A DNA stretch of 64,000 bases from Alteromonas ponticola (GTDB taxonomy: Bacteria > Pseudomonadota > Gammaproteobacteria > Enterobacterales > Alteromonadaceae): contig NZ_JAATNW010000006.1 of assembly GCF_012911815.1 (NCBI RefSeq), positions 1 through 64,000 of the forward strand. Reading direction: 5' to 3'. The notes under the pieces are model-generated. The model made no database searches. It had not been told where the DNA came from and saw nothing but the letters and a program-made list of their open reading frames with translations. This document shows, piece by piece, positions 1 to 11,386 of the stretch (its first letter is position 1; the number at the start of each line of letters is the position of its first letter). The position numbers were made by a program, and so were the translations under genes.

Positions 1-25
1 TTGCTTCAGGTTCTCCCCGAAGCGG

Positions 26-60
26 GACGCGCATTCTACGCGTTTGGTTTTCAGTGTCAA
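26..60 (-). promoter_or_regulatory. rRNA-operon-type promoter P2, firing leftward
   Basis: On the minus strand a perfect -35 TTGACA (55-60) is followed after 16 bp by TAGAAT (33-38) and a GCGC-rich discriminator. Upstream of the -35 lies an A/T-rich, UP-element-like stretch (61-85). This architecture is typical of gammaproteobacterial rrn promoters. In E. coli an rrn operon lies beside the same genes (yrdA, aroE, tsaC). The rRNA genes would lie left of position 1, so the identity of the transcript is inferred. Confidence 0.75.
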
Positions 61-165
61 CATGTTTTTGAAATTATTTTCTCAAAGGTCTCGCTGAAAA
101 CCGCTTCTGATAAGGCTTTCGCCTTTTCGTACCAGGTCGTCTTTTTGACTTTCCTGTCGAAGCGG

Positions 166-199
166 ATGCGCATTGTAGGGATTTAAATCTCTGCGTCAA
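166..199 (-). promoter_or_regulatory. rRNA-operon-type promoter P1, firing leftward
   Basis: A second minus-strand promoter lies about 140 bp upstream of P2: TTGACG (194-199), a 16-bp spacer, TACAAT (172-177), then a GCGC-containing discriminator. Tandem promoters with GC-rich discriminators are a hallmark of growth-rate-controlled rRNA operons. The rest of 1-319 is this promoter region plus the AT-rich leader of yrdA; the short reading frame at 1-186 is not a gene. Confidence 0.7.
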
Positions 200-319
200 C
201 AGTTATTTCAAAAAAACTGTCAAAATACGTTTAACCGATTACTTTATAGACTATCAGCTCTATTTCTGCACGTTTTCTGCAGGTATAGTTTAACTAATTC
301 TTTAAGAGTGTGTTTTTAT

Positions 320-856
320 ATGACTATTAGACAGTATCAATCTATTACCCCTCATTTGGGTGATAACGTATATATCGATGAGCTGGCACTTATCGCTGGC
401 GATGTCATTCTGGCCGATGATGTCAGTATATGGCCGTTTGTGGCTGCACGTGGCGACGTTAACAAAATTACAATAGGTGCACGATCGAATGTTCAGGATG
501 GTACGGTGTTGCATGTTACCCGCAAAACCCCTGCAAACCCTGAGGGTTATCCGTTAGAGATTGGTGAAGATGTTACCATCGGTCATAAATGCATGCTGCA
601 TGGTTGTAAACTGGGTAATCGCATCCTGGTCGGCATGGGTGCCATTATTATGGACAATGTGGTTGTAGAAGATGATGTGTTTATAGGCGCTGGGACACTT
701 GTACCACCCAACAAAAGATTACAAAGCGGTTATTTGTATGTAGGTAATCCTATGCAAAAGAAACGGCCCTTGAAGGAAGCCGAAATCAATTTTTTAAAAC
801 AGTCGGCTATCAACTATGTTGAACTGAAGAACGATTATTTGAAAAGCGACTCATAG
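320..856 (+). CDS. yrdA: gamma-carbonic-anhydrase-like hexapeptide-repeat protein YrdA
   Basis: A 178-residue left-handed beta-helix protein of the gamma-class carbonic anhydrase family. The three histidines expected to bind metal are present (H65, H89, H94 from the chosen start), set in hexapeptide repeats over residues 15-130, with a C-terminal helix. Enzyme activity is unproven for most YrdA proteins. I chose the ATG at 320, behind TTAAGAG, over an in-frame GTG at 308 because family members begin close to the first repeat. It stands between the leftward rrn promoters and the convergent aroE, whose stop is 10 bp away. Family identity is secure; the substrate is not known. Confidence 0.9.
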   Translation: MTIRQYQSITPHLGDNVYIDELALIAGDVILADDVSIWPFVAARGDVNKITIGARSNVQDGTVLHVTRKTPANPEGYPLEIGEDVTIGHKCMLHGCKLGNRILVGMGAIIMDNVVVEDDVFIGAGTLVPPNKRLQSGYLYVGNPMQKKRPLKEAEINFLKQSAINYVELKNDYLKSDS

Positions 857-865
857 AAATAAAAG

Positions 866-1675
866 CTAGCCAGTTCTTAGAGCGACCTGTACCTCTGCGG
901 TGTCGGGTCGTTTTCCGGTCCAGACATAAAAGGCTTCTGCAGCTTGTCCGACTAACATTCCTAAACCATCGGATACCCTAGGTGCACCGTTTGTGGATGC
1001 ATAATCCATAAATACGGTAGGTTGACTACCGTAAACCATGTCGTAGACAAGTTCACAATTTCCTAAATTTAACCTGCCCAAATCCGGTAACTGATTGTGC
1101 AGGCTCGCCGAGGTGCAATTCACAACCACATCGAATTTTTTGCTAGTCAGCTCATCCGTTAAGATTGCTTGCACTTCATTTCGGGAGAATTGTTCAACCA
1201 ATCGTTGTGCTTTTTCACCAGTGCGGTTACTGATATAGAGTTCTTTCACCCCCGCATCCAGCAGCGGTACCACAACTCCTCTGGCAGCTCCACCGGCGCC
1301 GATTAACAGAACTGACGAGCCTTGAAGCGAGCTTACCTGTGCAATCAAATCACTTACTAATCCTATCCCGTCAGTATTGTATCCACACAACTTTTCATTG
1401 TAAAAAAGCGTGTTAACGGCTTCGGCGTATTCAGCATAGGGATCACAGTGAGCCTGCGTTAACCTGTAGGCTTCTTGTTTGAACGGCATAGTGATATTAC
1501 AACCCACTGCCTGCGGATCTAAGAAAAAATCGCTTATCGATTGCGCGAAGCTTGCAGGAGCACATTCAATCTTTGTATACGAAATGATTTCGCCGCAAGA
1601 TTTGGCAAACATCTGGTGTATAGTTGGTGATAAACTATGTGCAACCGGATTTCCAAATACTGCTAGTTTTTTCAT
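866..1675 (-). CDS. aroE: shikimate 5-dehydrogenase (NADP+)
   Basis: A 269-residue cytosolic enzyme that reduces 3-dehydroshikimate to shikimate in aromatic amino acid synthesis. The shikimate pocket signature NPVAHSLSP (9-17), catalytic K66 in NITMPFK, N88 and D102 (NTDG), the NADP loop GAGGAARG (127-134) and the NADP-phosphate clamp NRT (150-152) are all present. The start at 1675 gives the usual MKKLAVFGNP opening; a longer frame to 1753 adds unrelated residues. The start codon lies in the same CATG as the start of the divergent globin gene, so each gene's ribosome-binding region lies inside the other's coding sequence. Its place beside tsaC and yrdA is as in E. coli. Confidence 0.95.
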   Translation of the reverse strand: MKKLAVFGNPVAHSLSPTIHQMFAKSCGEIISYTKIECAPASFAQSISDFFLDPQAVGCNITMPFKQEAYRLTQAHCDPYAEYAEAVNTLFYNEKLCGYNTDGIGLVSDLIAQVSSLQGSSVLLIGAGGAARGVVVPLLDAGVKELYISNRTGEKAQRLVEQFSRNEVQAILTDELTSKKFDVVVNCTSASLHNQLPDLGRLNLGNCELVYDMVYGSQPTVFMDYASTNGAPRVSDGLGMLVGQAAEAFYVWTGKRPDTAEVQVALRTG

Positions 1676-2084
1676 GAATTTTTTTCGCTCTCTCAAAAAG
1701 AAACCCGCTACGCCGTATGACGCGATAGGGGGGCAAGTCACGACAAACGCCATTGCATCGACGTTTTATGACATCATGGAGTCAGATCCGTTAGCCGCTG
1801 ACCTGATGGCAATACATCCTAAGCCATTAGCGCGAATTCGTGAAGTATTTGCTCTGTATCTCACCATGTGGCTGGGCGGTCCAGACACCTACGCCAAACA
1901 ATTTGGTCACCCCCGATTACGCGCTCGCCATCTGCCGTTTACAGTTACACCTGCGCTTAAAGAACAGTGGATGTATTGTATGCGAAAGGCGATGTTCGAG
2001 CATGTAGCTGACAAAGTGCTTGCCAACCAGCTCCTGACGTCACTTAACCAACTGGCTGAGCACATGGTAAATAGCGAAGCCTGA
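1674..2084 (+). CDS. group II truncated haemoglobin
   Basis: A 136-residue truncated (2-on-2) globin of group II. Diagnostic residues are present: B10 tyrosine Y32 in FYDIM, proximal histidine H86 in RLRARHLPF, and the group II tryptophan W99 (G8) in the QW pair. Members bind O2 or NO and are linked to oxidative and nitrosative stress; the role here is inferred. The only plausible start, ATG at 1674, overlaps the aroE start on the other strand by two bases and has no clear Shine-Dalgarno sequence. A longer frame from 1479 runs antisense through aroE and is rejected. It converges on hemF with 3 bp between stops; hemF supplies haem, a suggestive but common neighbourhood. Confidence 0.9.
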   Translation: MNFFRSLKKKPATPYDAIGGQVTTNAIASTFYDIMESDPLAADLMAIHPKPLARIREVFALYLTMWLGGPDTYAKQFGHPRLRARHLPFTVTPALKEQWMYCMRKAMFEHVADKVLANQLLTSLNQLAEHMVNSEA

Positions 2085-2087
2085 TAA

Positions 2088-3583
<1,496 letters not shown>

Positions 3584-3633
3584 GTTGAACTACCTGGAAA
3601 AGAATACATTGAAATTAATGGTGTAAGCCGAAT

Positions 3634-4182
3634 TTAGTTTGGCTGTTTAAAGTCACACTTGGGTTGAGGACAGCAAACTACACCTTTTTTATCGATTAAC
3701 ATGGACCAACCGCAGTTTGGACACGTCCCCGCCACCGGCGGCCAGTTTACCACATACCGACATTTGGGGTACCGATCGCAAGAATAGAAGCGTTTACCAT
3801 ACTTGTTGGTTCGCTCGGACATTTTACCATTATGACATTGTGGACAAGATACCGTGGTGTCGGTTTTTTGTTTTAGCGGGGCGATATGTTGACAGTCAGG
3901 AAATCCTGAACAGCCAACGAACATGCCGTAACGGCCTTTCTTCACCGCTAATCCTTCACCGCACGAGGGGCATACAGAGCCATCAATTGCAGTTAAGGTT
4001 GTCGTTTGATTGTCATGCAAAGGCTTGCTGAAATGACAATCAGGGAATCCAGAGCATCCGACAAACGGACCAGACTTACTATTTTTGATATGCAGCGCCT
4101 TGCCACATTCAGGGCAAGGACCAAGTGAGTCGTCCAGCGCATGTTCCTCAGCGCTAAACAACGAGAGGTCAATTTTTGACAT
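3634..4182 (-). CDS. yrdD: topoisomerase-type C4 zinc-ribbon protein YrdD
   Basis: A 182-residue protein built almost wholly of zinc ribbons like those at the C-terminus of topoisomerase I. Four CxxC...C-x(n)-C units can be read: CPECGKALH to GFPDC, CPSCGEGLA to GFPDC, CPQCHNGKM to RYPKC, and a divergent last one, CPNCGWSML to QPKC. No catalytic topoisomerase domain is present, so DNA binding is the likely activity and the partner is unknown. It shares an order with tsaC, smg and dprA that is conserved in Gammaproteobacteria, sometimes linked to DNA uptake through dprA. Confidence 0.88.
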   Translation of the reverse strand: MSKIDLSLFSAEEHALDDSLGPCPECGKALHIKNSKSGPFVGCSGFPDCHFSKPLHDNQTTTLTAIDGSVCPSCGEGLAVKKGRYGMFVGCSGFPDCQHIAPLKQKTDTTVSCPQCHNGKMSERTNKYGKRFYSCDRYPKCRYVVNWPPVAGTCPNCGWSMLIDKKGVVCCPQPKCDFKQPN

Positions 4183-4208
4183 TTACCATAACCAGTTAAT
4201 GGTAGAAA

Positions 4209-4685
4209 TTAATGTAGCGTGCCGTCTGATTCATCAAACAACAAATCTTCCATCTGCGCGTACGCGTTTTCTTTACCTGGGACGTTAAAGAGGACCATCA
4301 ACACAACCCACTTCATATCTTCCAGGCAGAATTCGTTCGAATCAATTTCCATCACCCGGTCAATAACCATCTCCCGTGTAGAAGCGTCCAATACTCCTAC
4401 CTGCTCTAGAAACAGCAAGAAACCTCGACATTCAATATCCAGTCGCATCTGTTCTTCATGGGTATAAATTCGACTCAGACTGGAGTTAATATTTTTACAA
4501 AAATACGGTTTTATATCCGTTTCTTGCAAGGCAGCCAGTTTTTCAAGCCATGCCAATGCCTTATAAATTTCGTCGTGATGAAAGCCAGCACGGACTAGTT
4601 CTTCCGTTAATTCATCCTGATCAACGCGAATTTCCGTTTCGCTGTGAATAAAGTTTTCAAATAGATACATGAGGATGTCGAACAT
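4209..4685 (-). CDS. smg: Smg family protein
   Basis: A 158-residue Smg protein, recognised by its opening [16 protein letters not shown] and [16 protein letters not shown] and by its place directly after dprA. The biochemical function is unknown. The ATG at 4685 lies 29 bp inside the end of dprA; it has GAGGGG about 9 bases ahead and gives the family N-terminus, so the overlap looks genuine and implies coupling. The protein is acidic and helical, with no membrane segment. Confidence 0.9.
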   Translation of the reverse strand: MFDILMYLFENFIHSETEIRVDQDELTEELVRAGFHHDEIYKALAWLEKLAALQETDIKPYFCKNINSSLSRIYTHEEQMRLDIECRGFLLFLEQVGVLDASTREMVIDRVMEIDSNEFCLEDMKWVVLMVLFNVPGKENAYAQMEDLLFDESDGTLH

Positions 4686-5817
4686 TTTTTTTACCCCTCA
4701 ATTTGATGTAGCCGCCGGGTACGGCTGCTACACAACCCCGCAATTCATATTCTATAAGGGTTGCCAATACCTCTGAAACTGACAACTTGTTGCGTTCGGC
4801 AATAACGTCTACAGCTGTAACATCAAAGTCCACACTATCTAATAATTCATCGGTTGCCAAGTTTTCAGGTCGACTTTTTTGTTGCTCATCGACACACTTC
4901 AAGGTGAATTGTACAGGCAATGAAGAAAACTCTTCGATAATGTCTTCAACCTTAAATACAAGTTTTGCACCTTGTTGGATTAAATAATGACAACCTTCTG
5001 AAGTAAAATTATTGATGTTACCGGGTACAGCAAATACCTCTCGCCCCAGATCTATGGCTAAATTTGCAGTTATCAAGGTCCCACTCTTAATTGCTGCTTC
5101 AATTACCAGGGTTCCTGCTGACATTGCAGCAATGATTCGATTTCGTCTGGGGAAGTGCGCAGCCCTGGGTGGCGTACCCGGCCAGAACTCAGATACGACC
5201 GCACCACCGGATGCCAGAATATTTTCGTGTAACTCCCGATGACGGGCTGGGTAGACTTTATCAGGGCCGGTACCGGTAACTGCTATGGTGTTGGCGTGCC
5301 CGAGCATGGCCCCGTTATGCGCTGCGGCGTCGATGCCAGTAGCAAGTCCGCTCACTACCGACCACCCTCGGTCTGCTAGCTGCCAGGCAAAGTCGTGGGC
5401 GATTTGTTTTCCCCCATGGGTGCACCGCCGGCTTCCTACAATAGCGATAGAGGGGTTCGCCAACGTGTGGTGATCACCTTGCACAAATAACACTAATGGC
5501 GGTGAACTTAATTGCTTTAGCATCGCTGGGTAAGACGCGCATTCGATGCTGATCAAACGGTGGGACTCTGCAGCGGATTGCCAGTTAAGGCTGTGCTCTA
5601 TACAACCCTTATCAGCAGACGCGATAAGCGTGGCCAGCTGGTGAGGAAGCGTTTTTGATGTCGTCGCAGCAGCACACCATTCGCCACTAAATAACTGCTC
5701 GAGTGTCAATGCATTTTGCGTGATCAGTTGCAACCATTCGCGCGGAGTCACGCCTTTTATAGTGGATAAGGCCAACCACTTAACTACCGCTTGCTGGTCC
5801 TTGATACTCTGTTTCAT
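4657..5817 (-). CDS. dprA: DNA-processing protein DprA
   Basis: A 386-residue protein that binds incoming single-stranded DNA and loads RecA during natural transformation. The extended Rossmann fold starts near residue 122 with SIAIVGSRR and continues through SGLATGID (156-163), [22 protein letters not shown] and [13 protein letters not shown]-terminal winged-helix domain occupies roughly the last 70 residues. Length fits the family. It precedes smg with a 29-bp overlap and follows the LysM gene in the same direction. dprA is widespread in species not known to be competent, so competence is not proven by this gene. Confidence 0.93.
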   Translation of the reverse strand: MKQSIKDQQAVVKWLALSTIKGVTPREWLQLITQNALTLEQLFSGEWCAAATTSKTLPHQLATLIASADKGCIEHSLNWQSAAESHRLISIECASYPAMLKQLSSPPLVLFVQGDHHTLANPSIAIVGSRRCTHGGKQIAHDFAWQLADRGWSVVSGLATGIDAAAHNGAMLGHANTIAVTGTGPDKVYPARHRELHENILASGGAVVSEFWPGTPPRAAHFPRRNRIIAAMSAGTLVIEAAIKSGTLITANLAIDLGREVFAVPGNINNFTSEGCHYLIQQGAKLVFKVEDIIEEFSSLPVQFTLKCVDEQQKSRPENLATDELLDSVDFDVTAVDVIAERNKLSVSEVLATLIEYELRGCVAAVPGGYIKLRGKKNVRHPHVSI

Positions 5818-5864
5818 CTGCAGCCCCTATGAGATTAATCAGTCAGGGCATAACACATACGCAA

Positions 5865-6947
5865 CTAAGGATTAGCGACGATTGCGCCTTGCTGCACACG
5901 ATCACGTGCCCGAGTGATGATGCCATAACTGGCTTTTTCAAACGTTTTAAAAATGATCAACTCACCTACTTTCAACGCAGGCTGCTTAACGGTTGAGCCA
6001 TCTTCAAACACACTTTTGACAACATTGCTTTCGCTGCTATAACGTGGCGACTCACTATCGATAATATCAGGGCCCTGCATGTAAATGCCCATTACGGTAC
6101 CGGACGCAATTTGCTCACTGCCAATATCAACAATGACTACATCATGTTTACCGGTGAGTGAGTGCTCGTGCAGATTACCTACAATGTTGCCTCGTTGGCT
6201 GGTTGCTGCTGTCAACGCCAGATCTTTCGCATTGGTAAATTCCCCCGCGTAAAGCTTATCTCCTCGTTGTGCCTCAAAATTTGAGCCATCTACTTTCACC
6301 AGCCACTGTTCAGCGGCTTTGTCTTCCACCATGGTAGCGTCAGCCACATGGTGAACCTGAATGCCAAGTACGTTGCCTTCGAAGTCTTTAATGGTACTTT
6401 GCTTTCTAATCACGCGATACTGATCTTCAGGACGGCCCATTTTACGACTAAGCACCAAATCGCCCTCTACAAAACGCATTTCCCCTTCCTGGTTGCCCAA
6501 TAGGTAAGGCAAGCGGGAGTAGCTTTCTTCAGGCAGTAATTCGTTTTGATTCACGTAGGTCGCGATGGCAGACCAAGGCAACACACTGATTGGAAGTGGC
6601 TTGGTTTCTGTGACCGTAGTGGGCGTTAATGTGAGCTGCTTTTTATTGCGGGCGACCTCTAACACCGGCTGTCCGTCAACATAGCGAATTGTCAGCACGT
6701 CACCAGGGTAAATTAGATGGGGGTTGGTAATTTGCGTATTCTTGCGCCAAAGTTCGGGCCATAACCAGGGTTTTTCCAAAAAGATACTGGCAATATCCCA
6801 CAGGGTGTCATTTTTCTTTACAGTGTAGGTTTTCGGGGCTGTCGGCTTTAAATCGACTTCTTGCGCTACCGAAAAACCTGTGGCAACAATTGTTAACACA
6901 GTAAGCAGGTAAATACCTTTACTTAATAGTTTTCTAACAAAAATCAT
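5865..6947 (-). CDS. secreted LysM peptidoglycan-binding protein
   Basis: A 360-residue exported protein. An N-terminal hydrophobic segment (about residues 8-28) ends in GFSVAQ, a plausible signal-peptidase site. One LysM domain spans 41-88: YTVKKNDTLWDIA, then WPELWRKN and NPHLIYPGDVL. The remaining 270 residues are beta-rich with no catalytic motif that I recognise. A LysM gene between def and dprA recurs in Gammaproteobacteria; the molecular role is not established. It is divergent from def, with 229 bp between them holding both promoters. Confidence 0.85.
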   Translation of the reverse strand: MIFVRKLLSKGIYLLTVLTIVATGFSVAQEVDLKPTAPKTYTVKKNDTLWDIASIFLEKPWLWPELWRKNTQITNPHLIYPGDVLTIRYVDGQPVLEVARNKKQLTLTPTTVTETKPLPISVLPWSAIATYVNQNELLPEESYSRLPYLLGNQEGEMRFVEGDLVLSRKMGRPEDQYRVIRKQSTIKDFEGNVLGIQVHHVADATMVEDKAAEQWLVKVDGSNFEAQRGDKLYAGEFTNAKDLALTAATSQRGNIVGNLHEHSLTGKHDVVIVDIGSEQIASGTVMGIYMQGPDIIDSESPRYSSESNVVKSVFEDGSTVKQPALKVGELIIFKTFEKASYGIITRARDRVQQGAIVANP

Positions 6948-7106
6948 GTGTCTGTTGCCCCTTTCCTTTTTATCTGCGCTGTTGCCGCATCACATCAGTG
7001 TATAGGTTATCGATACTATACCCATAAAGCCAAAACAAAAAAATGCACGTAGGTATGGATATACGTTAGAATAGTACGCTATTAATAGGTGTAAATAGTG
7101 CTGGCA

Positions 7107-7140
7107 ATGAGATCGTATATGAATTTATACAGTATCTCGT
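7107..7140 (+). promoter_or_regulatory. imperfect inverted repeat in the def leader
   Basis: GAGATCGTATA and TATACAGTATCTC form an imperfect stem around a short loop about 40 bp ahead of the def start. Further upstream a TAGAAT (7067-7072) could serve as a -10 box for def, but its -35 is poor. The hairpin could be an mRNA leader structure or an operator; no function is known to me. Confidence 0.3.
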
Positions 7141-7176
7141 GAGGCTGTCTGCACTGGATAGACTACAAGTGAGATT

Positions 7177-7686
7177 ATGGCCACTCTAGAAGTATTAAGC
7201 TTTCCGGATGAACGCTTGCGCACTGTCGCAAAACCGGTAGAAAAATTTGATGACGAACTGCAACAGTTTGTTGCAGACATGTTTGAAACCATGAAAGAAG
7301 AAAATGGCATTGGCTTGGCAGCAACGCAGGTTGATCGTCATGTTCAGGTCGTAGTAATGGATGTATCTGAAGATCAGGATTCACCGCATGTCTTCATCAA
7401 TCCTGAAATTATCGACAAACAAGGCAAAGTAACCAGCGAAGAAGGCTGTTTATCTGTGCCCGGTAATTACGCCAAAGTAGACCGCGCCGAATCGGTAAGG
7501 GTTAAGGCGATGAATGAGAAAGGCGAAGCGTTTGAGCTTGAAGCCTCGGGCTTGTTTGCAATTTGTATACAACATGAGCTTGACCATTTAAAAGGCGTAT
7601 TATTTGTCGATTATTTATCGCCGTTAAAACGTCAACGCATTCGTAAAAAGCTTGAGAAAGAAGCCCGTTTAGCAGCACGAGCATAA
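7177..7686 (+). CDS. def: peptide deformylase
   Basis: A 169-residue metalloenzyme that removes the formyl group from nascent proteins. All three family motifs are intact: GIGLAATQ (44-51), EGCLS (89-93) and HELDH (133-137), giving metal ligands C91, H133 and H137 and catalytic E134. It heads a rightward operon with fmt (8 bp away), rsmB and trkA, the order seen in E. coli. The pairing makes sense: Fmt adds the formyl group to initiator tRNA and Def takes it off the finished N-terminus. Confidence 0.97.
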   Translation: MATLEVLSFPDERLRTVAKPVEKFDDELQQFVADMFETMKEENGIGLAATQVDRHVQVVVMDVSEDQDSPHVFINPEIIDKQGKVTSEEGCLSVPGNYAKVDRAESVRVKAMNEKGEAFELEASGLFAICIQHELDHLKGVLFVDYLSPLKRQRIRKKLEKEARLAARA

Positions 7687-7694
7687 GAGTCGAC

Positions 7695-8648
7695 GTGACC
7701 ATAGCAAAAAAAATTATTTTCGCGGGAACTCCTGATTTCGCCGCCAGGCATTTAGATGCCTTAATTAAATCTGACCACCAGGTCGTTGCAGTGTACACCC
7801 AGCCAGACCGTCCTGCCGGCCGCGGCAAAAAGCTCAGCCCCAGCGAAGTTAAGAAGCTCGCGTTAGCGCATGACATTCCGGTCTACCAACCCGAAAGTCT
7901 GCGCGATCAAAAGGTGCAAGACACGCTAGCTGGGATTGAAGCTGACATCATGGTAGTGGTTGCCTATGGATTGATTTTACCCAAGTCAGTACTGGATATG
8001 CCGCGACTGGGCTGCCTGAATGTACACGGCTCTATCCTCCCGAATTGGCGCGGCGCGGCGCCAATTCAGCGAGCAATCTGGGCCGGTGACGCCGAAACGG
8101 GCGTTACTATAATGCAAATGGATGAAGGGTTGGATACTGGCGATATTCTTGATGTCGCCACTGTGTCTATTGCCGCAGATGAGACCAGCGCCAGTTTATA
8201 CAGCAAGTTGGCTGAGTTGGGTCCCAAAGCACTGTTAAATGTGCTGGCCCAGCTTGAACGCCTGACCCCTGAACCGCAAAACAGTGCACACGCCACGTAT
8301 GCCAAAAAACTATCAAAAGAAGAAGCTCGCATTAACTGGCACGACTCGGCCGAGCAGATAGCACGCAACATTCGTGCGTTCAATCCATGGCCTGTGGCGT
8401 GGATGCAGCTTCAAAATAACAATCTGAAGGTATGGCAGGCAACTGTGGAAGCCTCAAGTGCTAACGTTACACCAGGCACTATTGTGCGCGCTGATAAAAA
8501 TGGCATCGCAGTGCAGACTGGCACTGATCTACTGGTCATTACCCAGCTACAGTTACCTGGCAAGCGACCGCTACCGGCTGCCGATGTACTTAATGCACGC
8601 GGCGACTGGTTTCATAAGGGAAGCGTTCTTAGCAGTGACAATGAATAA
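7695..8648 (+). CDS. fmt: methionyl-tRNA formyltransferase
   Basis: A 317-residue enzyme that formylates Met-tRNA(fMet) with 10-formyltetrahydrofolate. The catalytic triad N109, H111 and D147 lies in [18 protein letters not shown] and MDEGLDTGD. The N-terminal Rossmann domain ([11 protein letters not shown]) is followed by the C-terminal OB-like tRNA-binding domain. It starts with GTG at 7695, 8 bp after def. Its stop overlaps the rsmB start in TAATG. Confidence 0.97.
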   Translation: MTIAKKIIFAGTPDFAARHLDALIKSDHQVVAVYTQPDRPAGRGKKLSPSEVKKLALAHDIPVYQPESLRDQKVQDTLAGIEADIMVVVAYGLILPKSVLDMPRLGCLNVHGSILPNWRGAAPIQRAIWAGDAETGVTIMQMDEGLDTGDILDVATVSIAADETSASLYSKLAELGPKALLNVLAQLERLTPEPQNSAHATYAKKLSKEEARINWHDSAEQIARNIRAFNPWPVAWMQLQNNNLKVWQATVEASSANVTPGTIVRADKNGIAVQTGTDLLVITQLQLPGKRPLPAADVLNARGDWFHKGSVLSSDNE

Positions 8649-9970
8649 TGAGTAAGCACCCCCTGCCGAGACAAAAAGACCTCCGGGCAGACGCAGCCTG
8701 GGTTATCTATCAGATTCTGGAAGCCGGTAAATCTTCCCGTGAATGTCTTAACGCTGCGCAACGTCGTCATTCAGCCAAGGATAGTGCCTGGTTGCAGGAA
8801 ATGACCATGGGCGTTATGCGACAGTTACCCCAATTGCAGTTGTGGCTGCGTGAATTGTTGGAAAAACCGCTTAAGGGCAAAAGCAAAATTGTTGAGCATC
8901 TTCTGCTGCTGGGACTGTATCAGATTGCATTTAGCCGGGTATCGGCGCATGCGGCGGTATCGGAAACCGTGAATGCCTGTTCCACATTAGGCTGCCACGG
9001 TTTGAAAGGATTGGTCAATGCTATTCTGAGGCGCTTTCAACGTGAAAATATGGCACAGCAGTTATCTGACGATCCGGTAATTGCCAGCGGACTACCTAAA
9101 TGGATCGTTAATGTCCTGCAATCACACTACACAGAGACAGAGGTGGCTGAAATTGTTGCGCAAACGAATACCGTTGCGCCTATCTGGCTTCGTGTCAATC
9201 AGCAACAAATTACGCGCACCGCCTTCATCCAGCGTCTTGATGAACAACAGGTTAAATACCAGTTGTCAGAGCAACACGCCGATGCGGTGATACTACAGTC
9301 TCGTACTGATATCCCCTCTCTGCCCGGCTATGGTGAAGGCTGGTTTTCAGTTCAGGATGGGGCCGCCCAATATGCTGCGCGATTACTGAATCCGCAGGCG
9401 GGCGAGCGTATCTTAGATTGTTGTGCTGCGCCTGGCGGCAAGACAAGCCATATCGTGGAGTTGCAGCCTGCGTTATCAGAATGTATTGCGCTTGATAACG
9501 AGCCTTCCCGCTTGGCACGGTTAACGGAAAATATGCAACGCTTGCAGCATGAGGTTACCGTGCTGGAGGCTGATGCACTGGACATACACACGTGGTGGGA
9601 TGGCATCGAATTTGATCGTATTTTGCTCGATGCACCTTGCTCAGCCACTGGGGTCATTCGTCGGCATCCGGATATTCGCTGGCTACGCAAAGCCAGAGAT
9701 ATTGAGGCTTTGTGTATCCTCCAGCAAACAATGTTAGAAAAGTTATGGCCACTGCTAAAAACTGGCGGAACCTTGCTGTATGCAACCTGCTCAATTCTAC
9801 CGCAGGAGAACCGCGAGCAAATTTCACGTTTTCTGGCGAGCCACAATGATGCTAAGTTAGAGCCAATAAATGATAACGAAACCATCACGTTACCAGGCAG
9901 ACAAATCCTGCCTGGCGAACAACAAATGGATGGTTTCTACTATGCGCGGCTAGTAAAGTCGGCGTCGTGA
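8648..9970 (+). CDS. rsmB: 16S rRNA (cytosine-967-C5) methyltransferase
   Basis: A 440-residue RsmB (Sun/Fmu) protein. An N-terminal NusB-like helical RNA-binding domain (about 1-150) precedes a SAM methyltransferase domain with CCAAPGGKTSHI as the SAM loop. Two cysteines of m5C methyltransferases are visible: C331 in DAPCSATG and the nucleophile C381 in ATCSI. Its ATG overlaps the fmt stop by one base, implying coupling. It modifies C967 in 16S rRNA before ribosome assembly. Confidence 0.96.
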   Translation: MSKHPLPRQKDLRADAAWVIYQILEAGKSSRECLNAAQRRHSAKDSAWLQEMTMGVMRQLPQLQLWLRELLEKPLKGKSKIVEHLLLLGLYQIAFSRVSAHAAVSETVNACSTLGCHGLKGLVNAILRRFQRENMAQQLSDDPVIASGLPKWIVNVLQSHYTETEVAEIVAQTNTVAPIWLRVNQQQITRTAFIQRLDEQQVKYQLSEQHADAVILQSRTDIPSLPGYGEGWFSVQDGAAQYAARLLNPQAGERILDCCAAPGGKTSHIVELQPALSECIALDNEPSRLARLTENMQRLQHEVTVLEADALDIHTWWDGIEFDRILLDAPCSATGVIRRHPDIRWLRKARDIEALCILQQTMLEKLWPLLKTGGTLLYATCSILPQENREQISRFLASHNDAKLEPINDNETITLPGRQILPGEQQMDGFYYARLVKSAS

Positions 9971-9995
9971 ATGAACTGGGTGTTGACTAAATAAA

Positions 9996-11375
9996 ATGAA
10001 AATAATCATTCTTGGTGCGGGACAGGTCGGTGGGACACTTGCTGAAAATCTGGTAGGTGAAAAAAATGAAATCACGGTGATTGATTCTGACCCCGGCAAA
10101 TTACGCACACTACAGGATCGATTAGACTTGCAGGTTGTCAACGGAGTGGGTTCGCACCCCGATGTGCTGCGCAAAGCTGGCGCAGAAGATGCCGATATGC
10201 TGATCGCCGTTACTAACAGCGACGAGAGCAACATGCTGGCTTGTCAGGTGGCATATAGTTTATTTAAAACGCCGACTAAAATTGCGCGTGTGCGCAGCGA
10301 ACAATACATTATCTATCAGGAGCAGCTTTACAAGCAGCAGAACATTCCGGTCGATCACATTATCGCTCCGGAGCAACTGGTAACCACCTCTATCAAACGT
10401 CTGATTGATTACCCTGGCGCGTTGCAGGTGGTTGAATTTGCTGAAGGCAAAGCCAGTCTGGTGGCCGTAAAAGCCTATTACGGTGGCTTGCTGGTAGGTC
10501 ATGCTCTGTCGGCATTAAAAGAGCATATGCCGAATGTGGAAACCCGTGTGGCGGCCATTTATCGTCGCGGTAAACCTATCAGACCTCTAGGCACCACGGT
10601 TATCGAGGCTGATGATGAAGTTTTCTTTATTGCCGCAACAAAACACATTCGTGCGGTAATGAGCGAACTGCAAAAGCTCGAATCCAGCTATAAACGCATA
10701 ATGATTGCGGGCGGCGGCTTAATTGGTGCGGGTTTAGCCAAACGTCTTGAGCATAAACACAATGTTAAGCTTATCGAATACAGCGCCGAACGCGCGCAGT
10801 ATCTTTCCGCCCATTTAGATAAAACCATCGTTTTTTGTGGTGATGCGTCCGATCCTGAACTGCTCACCGAAGAAGGTATCGATCGTGTCGATGCTTTCAT
10901 CGCGGTGACCAATGACGATGAAGCCAATATCATGTCCGCCATGCTGGCAAAACGGATGGGAGCACAGAAGGCCATGGTGCTTATCCAGCGTGGCGCTTAT
11001 GTGGATCTGGTCCAGGGCGGCGAAATTGACATTGCATTCTCACCACAGCAGGCTACCATTTCGGCACTGCTTACCCACATCCGTCGCGGTGATATCGTCA
11101 ACGTATATTCATTGCGGCGTGGTGCGGCTGAAGCCATTGAAGCGATTGCCCATGGTGATGAAAACACGTCAAAGGTAGTAGGTAAACAGATAGGCGATGT
11201 GCGTCTACCGCCAGGCACCACAATTGGTGCTATCGTTCGCGATGAACAGGTGATCATTGCACATAGTGACACTGTGATTCAGGCTAACGACCACGTTATC
11301 CTTTTTCTGGTGGATAAAAAATATATTGGTGATGTGGAGAAACTGTTCCAGCCCAGCGCGTTCTTTTTTGGCTAA
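9996..11375 (+). CDS. trkA: Trk potassium uptake regulatory subunit TrkA
   Basis: A 459-residue peripheral membrane protein that gates the Trk K+ channel in response to nucleotides. It has two tandem RCK modules, each with a Rossmann NAD-binding loop (GAGQVGG at 7-13 and AGGGLIGAG near 235-243) and a TrkA-C domain. It closes the def operon and faces trkH on the opposite strand, with 11 bp between the stops. The two subunits of one transporter are therefore encoded convergently rather than in one operon. Confidence 0.96.
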   Translation: MKIIILGAGQVGGTLAENLVGEKNEITVIDSDPGKLRTLQDRLDLQVVNGVGSHPDVLRKAGAEDADMLIAVTNSDESNMLACQVAYSLFKTPTKIARVRSEQYIIYQEQLYKQQNIPVDHIIAPEQLVTTSIKRLIDYPGALQVVEFAEGKASLVAVKAYYGGLLVGHALSALKEHMPNVETRVAAIYRRGKPIRPLGTTVIEADDEVFFIAATKHIRAVMSELQKLESSYKRIMIAGGGLIGAGLAKRLEHKHNVKLIEYSAERAQYLSAHLDKTIVFCGDASDPELLTEEGIDRVDAFIAVTNDDEANIMSAMLAKRMGAQKAMVLIQRGAYVDLVQGGEIDIAFSPQQATISALLTHIRRGDIVNVYSLRRGAAEAIEAIAHGDENTSKVVGKQIGDVRLPPGTTIGAIVRDEQVIIAHSDTVIQANDHVILFLVDKKYIGDVEKLFQPSAFFFG

Positions 11376-11386
11376 ACGTACCGCTG

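Noticed and set aside
1..186. 61-codon frame at the left edge on the plus strand
   Set aside because: It runs antisense through two clear rRNA-type promoters, has no homology that I recognise and begins at the window edge.
1479..1673. N-terminal extension of the truncated haemoglobin
   Set aside because: It is antisense to conserved aroE codons and adds residues absent from group II globins.
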